Shown: positions 1 to 10,252 of the stretch, one piece after another | Position numbering within the stretch: the first letter of the stretch is position 1 | Layout of the letters: every line of letters starts with the position of its first letter | Assembly: GCF_000721075.1 (NCBI RefSeq) | Contig: NZ_JOEQ01000001.1 | Span: 334,235 to 398,234, forward strand | DNA: 64,000 nucleotides | Direction: 5' to 3' | Source: Streptosporangium amethystogenes | Lineage (GTDB): Bacteria; Actinomycetota; Actinomycetes; Streptosporangiales; Streptosporangiaceae | The notes under the pieces: generated by a model | Told to the model about the DNA's origin: nothing | Seen by the model: the letters and a program-made list of their open reading frames with translations, nothing else | Database searches by the model: none | Translations under genes and position numbers: made by a program

Positions 1-465
1 TACCAGACGGTGGACGTGCGGGAGCTGCTCGACAGCACCCTCACCATGTTCCGCGGCAAGATCTCGCCGGGGATCACCATCGCCACCGACTACGACCCCG
101 GGCTGCCGCCCATCCCCGCCTACGCGGGGGAACTCAACCAGGTGTGGACCAATCTGATCCACAACGCGCTGGACGCGATGACCGGCAGCGGCGTCCTGAC
201 CGTCCGCACTCGCCTCGAACACGACACGATCGCGCTGATCGAGATCTGCGACACCGGCCCCGGCGTCCCCGAGGCCCTGCGCGAGCGGATCTTCGAGCCG
301 TTCTTCACCACGAAGTCGGTGGGTGAGGGCACCGGGCTCGGTCTGGACATCTCCTTCCGCATCGTCGCCGGCCGCCACGGCGGCGACCTGCGCGTGGAGT
401 CGAAGCCCGGCGACACCCGCTTCCAGGTACGTCTCCCGGTCACCGAGTCGTCCGCTCCCGCCTGA
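1..465 (+). CDS. Sensor histidine kinase, C-terminal part (cut by window edge)
   Basis: This is the last 154 codons of a two-component sensor kinase whose start lies before the window. What remains is nearly a whole HATPase_c domain. An N box is seen in NLIHNALDAM, a G1 box in DTGPGVP, an F box in FEPFFTTK and a G2 box in GTGLGLDIS. The His-containing dimerisation domain and the sensor part are not visible, so the signal cannot be named. The order of boxes is that of NtrB/HisKA-type kinases. A stem-loop overlaps the stop codon. A divergent partner or response regulator is not in this window and would lie upstream. The call as a kinase is secure; the subfamily is not. Confidence 0.88.
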   Translation, partial: YQTVDVRELLDSTLTMFRGKISPGITIATDYDPGLPPIPAYAGELNQVWTNLIHNALDAMTGSGVLTVRTRLEHDTIALIEICDTGPGVPEALRERIFEPFFTTKSVGEGTGLGLDISFRIVAGRHGGDLRVESKPGDTRFQVRLPVTESSAPA

Positions 466-502
466 GCCCGTGCCGTCCGGACCCCCTTGGACGGCACGGC
501 TC
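464..502 (+). terminator. Hairpin terminator overlapping kinase stop
   Basis: A 14-bp stem with one bulged C (left arm starts in the TGA stop; right arm GGACGGCACGGCTC) and a 10-nt loop. It lies between the kinase and the convergent peptidase gene and could stop transcription from both sides. No U-tract follows, as is common in high-GC actinobacteria. Confidence 0.6.
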
Positions 503-531
503 AGGACAGGCTCCGGCCCTCCCCGAGGCGT

Positions 532-1791
532 TCAGGAGCCGTGGGCGCCGCCCGCGATGTCCATCAGGCGGGCGAGGACCTTCCCGCCGGAGACCCGGAC
601 GCCGTCGTGCTCCCACTCGTTGGTCACCCAGGTCCGCACGTTGCCCACTGCGCGCGCGGTGCGCAGGGACAGCCCCTCGTCGACATACATGTCGTCGTAG
701 TAGACGGCGGCGACCACCGGGACCCGGTTGGCGGCCAGCCGGGCCGGGTCGTAGAGGGCGGGCCAGCCGGAGACGGTGGCGAGGATCTCGGCGGCGCCCC
801 TGAAGGGGCGGAGCGCGGCGATCTCGTCGAACATCCAGGGGTAGATCATCTCCCCGGTGGGGAGCGTCGGTCCCGCGTCCTCGCGGAACTCCTCGGGCAG
901 CAGCCGGTGCGCGGCCCAGTCCGTGGCGGCGCCCTGAGCGTAGATCGACTCGTGCAGGACCGCGTAGAGCGGGTTGCCGACGAAGCCGGTGGCCATCATG
1001 ACCTCGTACCGGAAGAGGTCGGAGAGCCTGTCGCCGGTCCAGGCCTCCTCCAGCAACCAGTGCAGGTATTCGGCGCCGTCGCTCATCCCCAGGCACATGC
1101 CGAGGGTCTGCAGACGGCGCACGGTCAGCACGTCACCGTCGGGGAGTGAGACCTCGCGCAGGCGCAGGTGTGCGGCTATCGCGTCCAGGCGGCCCGAGTC
1201 CTGCGGGTAACGGGCGAAGTAGCGGCGCACCTTGTCCAGGACCCGCGGGTAGGTGCGGGAGTAGACGTCGTCGGCGGTGGCGTCGAGCCCGGCCAGGCCG
1301 CCGGTCACGTAGCAGGTCGCCAGGCCCTCGGGGGCCAGCGAGAGGTAGGTCAGCGTGATGAAGCCGCCGTAGCTCTGGCCGAGGGTCTCCCACGGCCGGT
1401 CACCGGCGAGCTCACGCCGGATCAGCTCGGCGTCGGCCACGATCGAGTCGGCCCGGAAGTGCCCGAGACGGGCGGCGAGCTCGGCGTCCGTGCCGCGCAC
1501 CGTCTTCGCGGTGACGGGGGTGCTGCGGCCGGTCCCCCGCTGGTCGAGCAGGAGGACGCGATGGGTTTTCAGCGCCTGCCCCAGCCACCCCTCCGCGGCG
1601 GTCGGACGCGGCGACTTGCCGCCGGGACCGCCCTGCAGGAAGAGCAGCCAGGGCAGGTCCTCCCGCTGTCTGGCCGGGTCCACCGCCTCCCGGGCGAAGA
1701 CCTCGATCGTCTCGCCGCCGGGGTCGGCGTGGTCGAGGGGAACGGTGAACACGTGGTCGGTGAGCGCCACACCGGGCAGAAGGACAGTCAC
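532..1791 (-). CDS. Alpha/beta hydrolase, peptidase S33 (prolyl aminopeptidase-like)
   Basis: A 419-residue cytoplasmic alpha/beta hydrolase of the proline iminopeptidase family, which removes N-terminal proline or small residues from peptides. The oxyanion-loop motif LQGGPGG is at residues 52-58, the family motif LLDQRGTGRS at 81-90, and the nucleophile elbow GQSYGG puts the catalytic serine at 140. The acidic residue and histidine come from the C-terminal part; WEHDGVR near 390 supplies a likely histidine. Length fits the family. There is no signal peptide. It is a single gene with 167 bp between it and the next, divergent gene. The regulon operator at 1873-1888 lies in that gap but points away from this gene. 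Exact substrate is unknown. Confidence 0.85.
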   Translation of the reverse strand: MTVLLPGVALTDHVFTVPLDHADPGGETIEVFAREAVDPARQREDLPWLLFLQGGPGGKSPRPTAAEGWLGQALKTHRVLLLDQRGTGRSTPVTAKTVRGTDAELAARLGHFRADSIVADAELIRRELAGDRPWETLGQSYGGFITLTYLSLAPEGLATCYVTGGLAGLDATADDVYSRTYPRVLDKVRRYFARYPQDSGRLDAIAAHLRLREVSLPDGDVLTVRRLQTLGMCLGMSDGAEYLHWLLEEAWTGDRLSDLFRYEVMMATGFVGNPLYAVLHESIYAQGAATDWAAHRLLPEEFREDAGPTLPTGEMIYPWMFDEIAALRPFRGAAEILATVSGWPALYDPARLAANRVPVVAAVYYDDMYVDEGLSLRTARAVGNVRTWVTNEWEHDGVRVSGGKVLARLMDIAGGAHGS

Positions 1792-1872
1792 CCCGGAAAA
1801 CTACCCGACCCCGTGACCGCCGTTTCCTGACGGGCGCGGCACTTCCCCGGAGGCGGAGAACTGGTACGCTTC

Positions 1873-1888
1873 CCAAGCGAGCGCTTGG
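1873..1888 (+). promoter_or_regulatory. Operator a: CCAAGC-type inverted repeat
   Basis: The 16-mer CCAAGCGAGCGCTTGG has 7-bp arms around a 2-bp centre and contains the shared core CCAAGCRWKYGCT. It is followed at once by TTTAAT, a plausible -10 hexamer for the monooxygenase gene at 1959. Size and symmetry suit a TetR-family dimer. See findings for the set of related sites. Confidence 0.72.
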
Positions 1889-1958
1889 TTTAATGCGGCC
1901 TGCCGCGACCGAGACCGCGGAACGGGACAGACGGAGACGACCGCCAGGGGACAAGCCG

Positions 1959-3017
1959 ATGAAGTTCTCGACCTTCCATCTCTTCCACCGGTTCGACGGC
2001 CAGAGCTTCAAGGATGTCTACGACTACCATCTCGAACTGGTCGAGCTGGCCGAGGAACTGGGTTTCCACGGCGTGCGGCTGGCCGAGCACCACTTCCGCG
2101 ACTACGGAGTGGTCCCGAACCTGTTCACCATGCTGGCCGCCATGGCCGCGCGCACCGAGCGACTCCGGCTGGGCACCGGCATCGTGGTGCTGCCGCTGCA
2201 CAACCCGATCCACGTCGCCGAGGAGGCGGCCATGGTGGACGTACTCTCCGGCGGGCGGCTGGAGCTGGGCATCGGGCGCGGCTACCAGAGCTTCGAGTTC
2301 GAGGGCTTCGGCATCGACCTGGCCGAGGCCCGCGACCGGTTCAACGAGTCGCTGGAGGTCATCCTCGGCCTCTGGGGCAGCCCCACCTTCCGGCACGAGG
2401 GCAAGTTCTACCGGACCGGCACCGAGGTCGAACTCGTCCCCCGGCCGCTCCAGACCCCGTTCCCGCCGATCCATGTGGCCGCCGTGTCCCCGGAGACCGT
2501 GACCATGTACGCCGAGCGCGGCCTGCCCATCCTGGCCGACCCGGCGGCGCCGTTCCGCAAGGTGGTCAAGGCGGCGGAGACCTGGCGGACGACCGCGGAA
2601 CTGGCCGGGCACGATGTGACCGGGCACGAGCTGGTGGTCGCGCGCAGCGTCTACGTCGCCGCCACGGCGGAGCAGGCCCGCGAGGACCAGGCCGGTTTCG
2701 AGGCGGGGTTCGACCGGAGCCGGATCTTCAACGAGAAGAGCGCCCCGATCGACTCCAGGACCGGTAAGGCCGCACAGGGCTTCGAGTACTACCAGGACCG
2801 CTACCTCAAGGGCGGTTCGGTCTCCAACGACTTCCGCTGGGAGCAGCTGGAGGTCATCGGCGACCCCGAGCGGGTGATCGGCCAGATCCGGCTGCTGCGG
2901 GACGCCGGATTCGCCAACCTGCTCTGCGACTTCGGCAGCACCAGGCCGATGCCGCTGGAGAAGATGAAGAAGGTCATGCGGTTCTTCGCCGCCGAGGTCA
3001 TGCCGGCTTTCGAATGA
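1959..3017 (+). CDS. LLM-class flavin-dependent monooxygenase
   Basis: A 352-residue luciferase-like (TIM-barrel) oxidoreductase using FMNH2 or F420H2 supplied by another protein. It begins MKFSTFHLFHRFDG. The family sequence AEHHFRDYG follows near residue 45 and the glycine-rich GRLELGIGRGYQ near 107. The start is the ATG at 1959, with an AGGGGA ribosome site eight bases upstream; 22 further codons upstream are open but unlikely, since they overlap the promoter. The next gene, an AMP-binding ligase, starts 73 bp on, probably in the same transcript. It resembles the N-terminal half of the enzyme at 43719. The substrate is unknown; the neighbours suggest oxidation or Baeyer-Villiger chemistry before CoA activation. 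Confidence 0.88.
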   Translation: MKFSTFHLFHRFDGQSFKDVYDYHLELVELAEELGFHGVRLAEHHFRDYGVVPNLFTMLAAMAARTERLRLGTGIVVLPLHNPIHVAEEAAMVDVLSGGRLELGIGRGYQSFEFEGFGIDLAEARDRFNESLEVILGLWGSPTFRHEGKFYRTGTEVELVPRPLQTPFPPIHVAAVSPETVTMYAERGLPILADPAAPFRKVVKAAETWRTTAELAGHDVTGHELVVARSVYVAATAEQAREDQAGFEAGFDRSRIFNEKSAPIDSRTGKAAQGFEYYQDRYLKGGSVSNDFRWEQLEVIGDPERVIGQIRLLRDAGFANLLCDFGSTRPMPLEKMKKVMRFFAAEVMPAFE

Positions 3018-3090
3018 TCCGTCCCCGTACGGCTCGCACCGGCCGAGACGGGAGGTAGCGGGCCGTACGCCACCCCCACCAGGAGGCGCG

Positions 3091-4590
3091 ATGATCCACC
3101 AGTTGACCCTGTCCGACGTCCTCGCCGAACACGCCCGCAGCCGCCCCGGGGTGACCGCGGTGGTGGACGGCGAGCTGCGGCTCACCTATCCCGAACTCGA
3201 CGCGCGGGTCACCCGCCTGGCGGGCGCGCTGGCCGCGCGGGGCGTGACGGCCGGGGAGCGGGTGCTCTGGCTGGGCAGGAACGACCACGCGGTGCTCGAA
3301 CTGCTGCTCGCCTCGTCCAGGCTCGGCGCGATCCTCTGCCCGGCCAACTGGCGGCAGTCGGCCGAAGAGCTCTCCTTCGTCCTTTCCGACCTCGCCCCGA
3401 AGGTCGTCGTCTGGGAGGAGTCCGAGGTCGCCGCCCCGCTGAGCGGCGAGGACTGGATCCTCGCGGGGGCGGGCTACGAGGCGTTCCTGGCGGGCGGATC
3501 CGCCGGCTCCGTACCCGGCGGGTTCGCCGGCGACGCCGACGACACGGCGCCGGTGCTCGCGCTCTACACCGCCGCCTTCGACGGCCGCCCCAACGCGGCG
3601 CTGCTCAGCAGCGCCGCCCTGGTCGCGCACAGCACCTCGCTGCTGGTGGTGCGGCAGATGGAACCGGGCTTCACCTTCCTGAACAGCGGCCCGCTGTTCC
3701 ACGTGGGCACGATGATGTTCTGCCTGGCCACGCTGCAGATCGGCGGGACGAACGTGTTCACGCCGGCTTTCGACCCCGAGGAGGTCTGCCGCCTCGTCGA
3801 CGCGGAGAAGGTCACCCAGGCGTTCCTGTTCGGGCAGATGATCGACGCGGTGGTGAAGGCCAACGAGGGCGGCAAGTACGACCTGACGTCGCTCCGCTTC
3901 GTCTCCCACTCGGCCGAGTGGGATGCCATGACGAGCGTGGACGACTCCCCCTGGTGCCGGTCGAAGATGGGCGGCTACGGGCAGACGGAGGTGGCCGGGA
4001 TGCTGACCTTCCTGGGTCTCGCCCAGGGTGCCGCGGGGTTCGCCGGACGGCCGTCACCGCTGGTCCAGGTGCGCATCCTCGCCCCTGACGGCGACGAGGT
4101 GCCCACGGGAGAGGTGGGCGAGATCTGCGCCCGCGGTAAGTCCCTTTTTTCCGGATATTTCAACAGACCTGAGCTTAACGAGGCGAAGACCCGCGGGGGC
4201 TGGCACCACACCGGCGACCTCGGCCGCCGCGAGGCCGACGGCACGATCACCTTCATCGGCCCCCGGCTCCGCATGATCAAGTCCGGCAACGAGAACATCT
4301 ACCCGGCCGAGGTCGAGCGGGTGCTGAAGACCCATCCCGCCGTCGCCGACGCCGCGGTCATCGGCGTCCCCGACGAGCGGTGGCGGCAGGCGGTGAAGGC
4401 CGTCGTGGTCCTCCGGGACGGGGCCACGGCCTCCACCGAGGAGATCGTCGAGCATGCGCGGGACGGCCTCGCCTCGTACAAGAAGCCACGGCACGTGGAC
4501 TTCGTGACGGCCATCCCCAAGAAGGGCTTCACCCCCGACTACGACGCCCTCGACGCCGCCCACGGCGGGGGCGGCTACCCCGGCACCTGA
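3091..4590 (+). CDS. AMP-binding acyl-CoA synthetase-like protein with altered P-loop
   Basis: A 499-residue member of the ANL superfamily, expected to adenylate a carboxylic acid and transfer it to CoA. It starts at an ATG behind AGGAGG. The A5 region GGYGQTEVAG, the A7 region HHTGDLG and the A8 hinge region SGNENIYPAEVERVL are all present. Two key elements are not standard. The phosphate loop, normally YTSGTTGxPKG, reads YTAAFDGRPNA at residues 159-169. The C-terminal lysine motif (usual form PxTxxGK) reads IPKKGFTPDYD and lacks the expected GK. The enzyme may therefore use a special loop or be inactive in adenylation. The gene is linked to the monooxygenase upstream and followed by a strong terminator. 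Confidence 0.85.
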   Translation: MIHQLTLSDVLAEHARSRPGVTAVVDGELRLTYPELDARVTRLAGALAARGVTAGERVLWLGRNDHAVLELLLASSRLGAILCPANWRQSAEELSFVLSDLAPKVVVWEESEVAAPLSGEDWILAGAGYEAFLAGGSAGSVPGGFAGDADDTAPVLALYTAAFDGRPNAALLSSAALVAHSTSLLVVRQMEPGFTFLNSGPLFHVGTMMFCLATLQIGGTNVFTPAFDPEEVCRLVDAEKVTQAFLFGQMIDAVVKANEGGKYDLTSLRFVSHSAEWDAMTSVDDSPWCRSKMGGYGQTEVAGMLTFLGLAQGAAGFAGRPSPLVQVRILAPDGDEVPTGEVGEICARGKSLFSGYFNRPELNEAKTRGGWHHTGDLGRREADGTITFIGPRLRMIKSGNENIYPAEVERVLKTHPAVADAAVIGVPDERWRQAVKAVVVLRDGATASTEEIVEHARDGLASYKKPRHVDFVTAIPKKGFTPDYDALDAAHGGGGYPGT

Positions 4591-4610
4591 CGGTCCCACA
4601 CGGTCCACGA

Positions 4611-4640
4611 CGAGAGCCGGCTCCCGGGAACCGGCTCTCG
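4611..4640. terminator. Hairpin terminator
   Basis: A perfect 10-bp stem, CGAGAGCCGG pairing with CCGGCTCTCG, around a 10-nt loop, 20 bp after the ligase stop. It closes the 1959-4590 transcript. Confidence 0.78.
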
Positions 4641-4696
4641 TAGGCCGTTCCGGCACGACTCGGTAACTCCACCTTGACGCGGACGGAGTTTTTCCC

Positions 4697-4732
4697 CTTA
4701 AATTTCGTTATGAATTAAGCCTCAAAGTTGAG
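4697..4732 (+). promoter_or_regulatory. AT-rich promoter/operator region of the beta-glucosidase
   Basis: An AT-rich stretch in otherwise GC-rich DNA. It has an imperfect palindrome (CTTAA at 4697 matched by TTAAG ending 4719) followed by CTCAA-AG-TTGAG at 4721-4732. These are candidate binding sites for the ROK repressor encoded downstream. I cannot fix the -10 and -35 boxes. Confidence 0.45.
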
Positions 4733-4849
4733 CCCCCCGGGCGCCCACAGAGCGCGGGAGGGTGGAACGGCGCCCCTGCCACCGATCGTCGACCCGACGC
4801 CGCCCGGCAGGCGACCCATCCGCGTGACCACGCAAGGAGCACTCAAGGG

Positions 4850-6235
<1,386 letters not shown>

Positions 6236-6252
6236 GGCGGCGTTCCCCGCGA

Positions 6253-6284
6253 CTGCGTCCCCGAGGAAGGCTCGGGAAACGCAG
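6253..6284. terminator. Bidirectional hairpin between convergent genes
   Basis: CTGCGT and CCGAG pair with CTCGG and ACGCAG around a 5-nt loop, with a small internal bulge. It lies 17 bp after the beta-glucosidase stop and downstream of the convergent ROK gene. Confidence 0.6.
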
Positions 6285-6425
6285 CGTCGGACGGCGGTCA
6301 CCGGGCGGGGCGGATCAGGCCGCGCCGGCTGGGTTCGTACCCGGTGGGTGCCGCAGGTCCGCGGACCGGTGACCGCCGCCGGAAAAGTACCGGGCGGCGT
6401 CGACGAGCTCGGCGCCGGAGGCCGG

Positions 6426-7655
6426 TCAGCCTCGTGCGGGCCCGGCCGCCCGTGCCGGGGCCTCGCCCCGCCCCGCGGGGCGCACCGCGTGGCTGCGCAG
6501 CAGGAAGTCCTCGACGACCAGGGTGGCCGCGCCCAGGGCGACCGCCTCGGGACCGAGCCGGCCCAGCTCGATCGACGCCTGCGAGAAGGGCAGGGGCAGC
6601 GCGTATCCGGCGGCGGCGGCACGGATCTCGGCGAGGAACTCCCGCCCGAGCAGGGACCCGGCCCAGCCGCCGAGGATGACCCGCTCGGGATTGAACAGGT
6701 TGATGAGGTCGGCCAGCCCTGCCCCGAGACAGCGGACGGCCTCCTCGAACGCGGGCCTGGCCAGCGGGTCGGCGAGAAGCGCGGCGAAGACACTCTCCTC
6801 GTCGTCGTCCTTCAGTTCCCTGCCCGCGCCGGCGAGGATCGCCTCGGCGCCGATGTACGCCTCCAGGCAGCCCCGGCTGCCGCAGCGGCAGGGGCGCCCA
6901 TCGAGGACGATCTTCGTGTGGCCCCACTCCCCCGCGCCGTTCGCCGTTCCCCGGTAGGTGACGCCGCCGTTGATGACGCTCGCCCCGGCGCCGGTGCCGA
7001 TGAAGGTCATGACCAGGTGCTGGGCGCCCTTGCCCGCCCCGAACCAGAGCTCGGCCTGGCCGGTGGTCTTGACCCCGTTGTCGGCGAAGACCGGGATCGA
7101 GGTGCCCTCGCGCAGCAGCGCGCCCAGCGGTACGCCGTCCCAGCCGAACGCGCGGGCGTGGATGAGCAGGTCGGGCCCCTGCTCGGCGACGCCCGGGACG
7201 CCCAGTCCCATGCCGAGCACCTCGGACTCGTCCACCCCCGCCTCCGACAGGACCGCCTCCAGCCCGTCGAGGATGTGACGGGCCACCACGGCGGGCTCGT
7301 GATGGCTCGGGTCGAGGGCGAACTCCTTCCTCGCCCGCTCCTGCATCGCCAGGTCGTACAGTTCGACACGGACGCGGGTCTCCCCGACCCCCACCCCGAC
7401 CACGTATCCGTACGAGGGGTCGACCCTGAGCATGATCCGCGGTCGCCCGCCGTCGGAGTCGACGGAACCGGTCTCGACCACGATGCCGTCCGCGATGAGG
7501 TCGCCGATCACGTTGCTGACCGTCGCGGCGCTGAGACCGGTGGTCCGGGCCAGGTCGTGCCTGCTCAGCTCGTTGGCGAAATACAACGTCCACAGGACCA
7601 CGGACCGGTTGCCCTTCCGCACATCACGAAGGGTCCCCCGCTGTGGACGGCTCAT
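6426..7655 (-). CDS. ROK-family transcriptional regulator
   Basis: A 409-residue repressor with an N-terminal winged helix-turn-helix (LARTTGLSAATVSNVIGDL, about residues 35-55) and a C-terminal ROK sugar-kinase-like domain. The domain carries the ATP-site signature FIGTGAGASV and the zinc-binding cluster CRCGSRGCLEAY, where three cysteines follow a GEWGH histidine. The chosen start is the ATG at 7655, preceded by GGGGAG; the reading frame is open further upstream but passes through the AT-rich promoter. It lies convergent to the GH1 gene and probably represses it and itself, with a beta-glucoside or glucose as effector. This is inference from family and position. Confidence 0.92.
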   Translation of the reverse strand: MSRPQRGTLRDVRKGNRSVVLWTLYFANELSRHDLARTTGLSAATVSNVIGDLIADGIVVETGSVDSDGGRPRIMLRVDPSYGYVVGVGVGETRVRVELYDLAMQERARKEFALDPSHHEPAVVARHILDGLEAVLSEAGVDESEVLGMGLGVPGVAEQGPDLLIHARAFGWDGVPLGALLREGTSIPVFADNGVKTTGQAELWFGAGKGAQHLVMTFIGTGAGASVINGGVTYRGTANGAGEWGHTKIVLDGRPCRCGSRGCLEAYIGAEAILAGAGRELKDDDEESVFAALLADPLARPAFEEAVRCLGAGLADLINLFNPERVILGGWAGSLLGREFLAEIRAAAAGYALPLPFSQASIELGRLGPEAVALGAATLVVEDFLLRSHAVRPAGRGEAPARAAGPARG

Positions 7656-7928
7656 GCTTCTCCCCGGGGAAGTAATTTCAAATGTTAGTACAACTACTAC
7701 TCTAGCCACTCGCGGACAGTGCTCATCGAGCACACTCCTGCCCGGCGGGGCACGCCGCACCCGCATCGGGCGCGAGGAGAGTTTCCCAGGTCGCGCGGGG
7801 AATCGCCACGTCCGGCACGGACCCGCGGAACCGCCTCGAAGGCACCGGTGCGCCCCGGGCGGACCGAGCAGAACCATCGGCACGAAACGCGTGACGACAC
7901 ATGTCCCGGTGCCTGGGAAGCGGCCCTC
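7656..7928. other. Intergenic region with the ROK promoter
   Basis: The part near 7670-7706 is AT-rich (AATTTCAAATGTTAGTAC, then repeated ACTACT) and is the likely promoter and autoregulatory site of the ROK gene. The rest, to 7928, is GC-rich. Frames there are open but show no start site or recognisable protein. I see no other gene. Confidence 0.5.
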
Positions 7929-8864
7929 TCAGAGGATCGCCAGCGGGTTGATCGGGCTCCCCGTACCCCCCTCGATCCGCAGCGGGGCCGCGACGAAGAC
8001 GAACTCCCCGCCGCCGCGGCCGGCGCAGGCCGCGCCCAGTTCCTCCAGCGAGAGCATCTCGGCCAGGTGGATGCCGTGCCGCCAGAGCAGGATCAGGTGC
8101 AGATCGTCCGCCAGGTCCTCGTCGGCGAGCTGGCGGGCGTTGAGGCCCCCGATCGCGGCGTTGTCCGAGGCGACCACGGCCACGTCGCGGGCGGCGAGCC
8201 ACCTGCCGCCGTCCGCGGACAGGCCCGGCTGGCCCGCCCAGTAGTCCTGCGGCGAGCTCTCCCAGACCAGGGGCCAGCCGGTGCGGACCACCGCCACGTC
8301 GCCGGGGCGCACATCATCACAGATCTCCGCCAGCAGATCGCCGGAGACGCGAAAGTCCACCGGCAGGTGATCGAGGCCGAGATGGCGGGGGACGTCGAAG
8401 AGCACCCCCCGGGCGACGACCCCGCCCGCGGTCTCGATGCCGCAGCGGGTGGCCCCGTAGGACCTGACCCTGGCGGCGGGGTGCCCGTTGTAGAGCTCCT
8501 CCCCCGCCCACATGTGGCAGAGCGCGTCCATGTGGGTCGTGGTGCCGTGGTGGGTGACCATCAGGGCGTCGTCGGCCATCCGCAGCCCGGCCCCGATCGG
8601 GCGGGTGCCGGCCGCGTAGTCGCCGCCGTCCACGGACATGAAGTGCTGCGGCAGCGGGCGGCCCCGCAGGTGCGGAACCGTCGTGGGGGCGGGCGAGGAG
8701 GTGGCGCCCCTGATGGGCATGGCCAGGCTGATCACCTGGCCGGTGACGGCGGAGGCGAGGGCGGCCAGGACCGTGCCGGGGGTCAGCAGGTTGAGGGTGC
8801 CACGCTGGTCTCCTGGGCCGAAGCGGCCCCAGTTGTTAGGCTCGGCTACCAAGCAAGTGCTCAC
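7929..8864 (-). CDS. Cyclase-family (kynurenine formamidase-like) metal hydrolase
   Basis: A 311-residue member of the putative cyclase family (PF04199), metal-dependent hydrolases acting on amides or lactones. The metal motif HGTTTHMDALCH, at about residues 105-116, carries the H-x4-H-x-D signature (H105, H110, D112). The opening NNWGRFGPGDQRGTLN is typical of the actinobacterial branch. The start is the GTG at 8864; it has no ribosome site, so the message may be leaderless. A TTG at 8852 is the only nearby alternative. The first codons cover regulon operator b, and the divergent esterase starts 24 bp away, so a protein bound there should affect both. In the proposed pathway it could open a ring or lactone. 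Confidence 0.88.
   Translation of the reverse strand: MSTCLVAEPNNWGRFGPGDQRGTLNLLTPGTVLAALASAVTGQVISLAMPIRGATSSPAPTTVPHLRGRPLPQHFMSVDGGDYAAGTRPIGAGLRMADDALMVTHHGTTTHMDALCHMWAGEELYNGHPAARVRSYGATRCGIETAGGVVARGVLFDVPRHLGLDHLPVDFRVSGDLLAEICDDVRPGDVAVVRTGWPLVWESSPQDYWAGQPGLSADGGRWLAARDVAVVASDNAAIGGLNARQLADEDLADDLHLILLWRHGIHLAEMLSLEELGAACAGRGGGEFVFVAAPLRIEGGTGSPINPLAIL
8849..8864 (+). promoter_or_regulatory. Operator b: CCAAGC-type site
   Basis: CCAAGCAAGTGCT matches the shared core; the outer right bases CAC break the symmetry. It points towards the esterase at 8889 and overlaps the first codons of the divergent cyclase gene. Confidence 0.65.
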
Positions 8865-8888
8865 TTTCTAAGGATGCGGGGACGGACG

Positions 8889-10247
8889 ATGACTGCGGAC
8901 GGTGTGATCGAGGGTCGGGCGGACACGTACGGGCACTGCGATCCCCGGTTCTCCCGGGTGCGGGAGGTGTTCGACGCGCACTTCGCCGGCGGCGAGGAAC
9001 TGGGCGCGGCGTTCGCCGTCTTCCTGGACGGCGAACCCGTCGTGGACCTGTGGGGCGGGGTCGCCGACCGCCACAGCGGACGGCCCTGGGAGCGTGACAC
9101 CCCCGTGCTGGCGTACTCGTGCACCAAGGCGGTGACCGCGACGGTCGCGCTGCTGCTGGCCGAGCGCGGGCTGCTCGACATCGCCGCCCCGGTCGCGGAC
9201 GTCTGGCCGGAGTTCGCGCGGCACGGCAAGGAGCGCGTCACCGTCGAGCACCTGCTCACCCACCAGGCGGGGCTGCCCGTGATCGAGGAGCAGGTCCCGG
9301 TGGAGGAGTTCGGCGACCAGGCCGCCATCGCAGACCGGCTGGCCGGCCAGGAGCCGATCTGGGAGCCGGGCACCGCGCACGGCTACCACGCGCTGACGTA
9401 CGGGTTCCTGGTCGGCGAGGTGGTCCGCAGGGTGTCGGGCGGCTCCGTGGGCGAGCTGGTGGCCACGGAGATCTCCGGGCCGCTCGATCTGGACCTCCAG
9501 ATCGGCGCCGGCGACGACGCGGTCGAGCGGGCGGCCCGGCTGTCCGCCCGGGATCGCGCCAAGCCCTCCGCCCCGGCACCCGCCGAATCCGCACCGGCGG
9601 GCGCGGCGGACCAGCCCGGACAGGTCACCGGCACCGCGCGGGCCTCGAAAGACGGGCGGGCCGGCAACGGCGCGGCAGGCGGCCCCGCGACGGTCTCCAC
9701 GGCGGCGGAGCTGCCGGGGGGCGGACCCGGGGACCCGGTCTACGAGATGGCCAGGGCCTCGCTCGACAGGAACAGCCTGATGAACCGGGCGCTGGGCAAC
9801 CCACCGATCCACCGGCTGCCCGGCGGCGCCAACAATCCGGTCGTCCTGCGGGCCGGCTGGCCCGCGATGGGTGCCGTCACCAGCGCCCGGGGACTGGCCG
9901 GGTTCTACCGCGACCTGGTGGCCGGGCGGATCGTGGGCCCGGAGACCCTGCGCGACGCGACGCGCAGGAGGGTGCACGGCCCGGACAGGGTGATGTTCAT
10001 CGACAGCTCCTTCGGGCTGGGCTACATGCGTCCGGCGATGACCTTCCTCACCCCCGCCGCCGGCGCGGAGACCGCTTTCGGCCACACCGGTCTCGGCGGG
10101 TCGCTGGGCCTCGGCGATGCCGAGCACGGCCTGGGCATGGCGTACACGATGAACAGGATGGCGGGCGCCGTCTCCGGCAGCCTCCGCGCCTACCGCCTGG
10201 CCGAGGCCGTCTACGAGTCGCTCCCCCAGGGACGCCCCGCGCGCTGA
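8889..10247 (+). CDS. Serine beta-lactamase-fold esterase (EstB/LipE-like)
   Basis: A 452-residue class C beta-lactamase-related hydrolase, most likely an esterase. The catalytic S-x-x-K is SCTK, at about residues 77-80 of AYSCTKAVTA. The tyrosine region is HGYHALTYGFLVGEV and the late HTGLGGS corresponds to the third (KTG-like) box. An Ala/Gly/Pro-rich insertion of about 60 residues near 220-285 separates the two halves and looks disordered. The start is the ATG at 8889 with GGGGA seven bases upstream; an in-frame ATG at 8874 lacks a site. There is no signal peptide. Regulon operator b lies directly upstream. It may hydrolyse an ester or lactone produced by a monooxygenase. Confidence 0.87.
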   Translation: MTADGVIEGRADTYGHCDPRFSRVREVFDAHFAGGEELGAAFAVFLDGEPVVDLWGGVADRHSGRPWERDTPVLAYSCTKAVTATVALLLAERGLLDIAAPVADVWPEFARHGKERVTVEHLLTHQAGLPVIEEQVPVEEFGDQAAIADRLAGQEPIWEPGTAHGYHALTYGFLVGEVVRRVSGGSVGELVATEISGPLDLDLQIGAGDDAVERAARLSARDRAKPSAPAPAESAPAGAADQPGQVTGTARASKDGRAGNGAAGGPATVSTAAELPGGGPGDPVYEMARASLDRNSLMNRALGNPPIHRLPGGANNPVVLRAGWPAMGAVTSARGLAGFYRDLVAGRIVGPETLRDATRRRVHGPDRVMFIDSSFGLGYMRPAMTFLTPAAGAETAFGHTGLGGSLGLGDAEHGLGMAYTMNRMAGAVSGSLRAYRLAEAVYESLPQGRPAR

Positions 10248-10252
10248 ACCCC

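Noticed and set aside
7719..8888. Upstream extension of the esterase frame by 390 codons
   Set aside because: It runs antisense through the cyclase-family gene and has no recognisable domain; ATG 8889 has a proper ribosome site.
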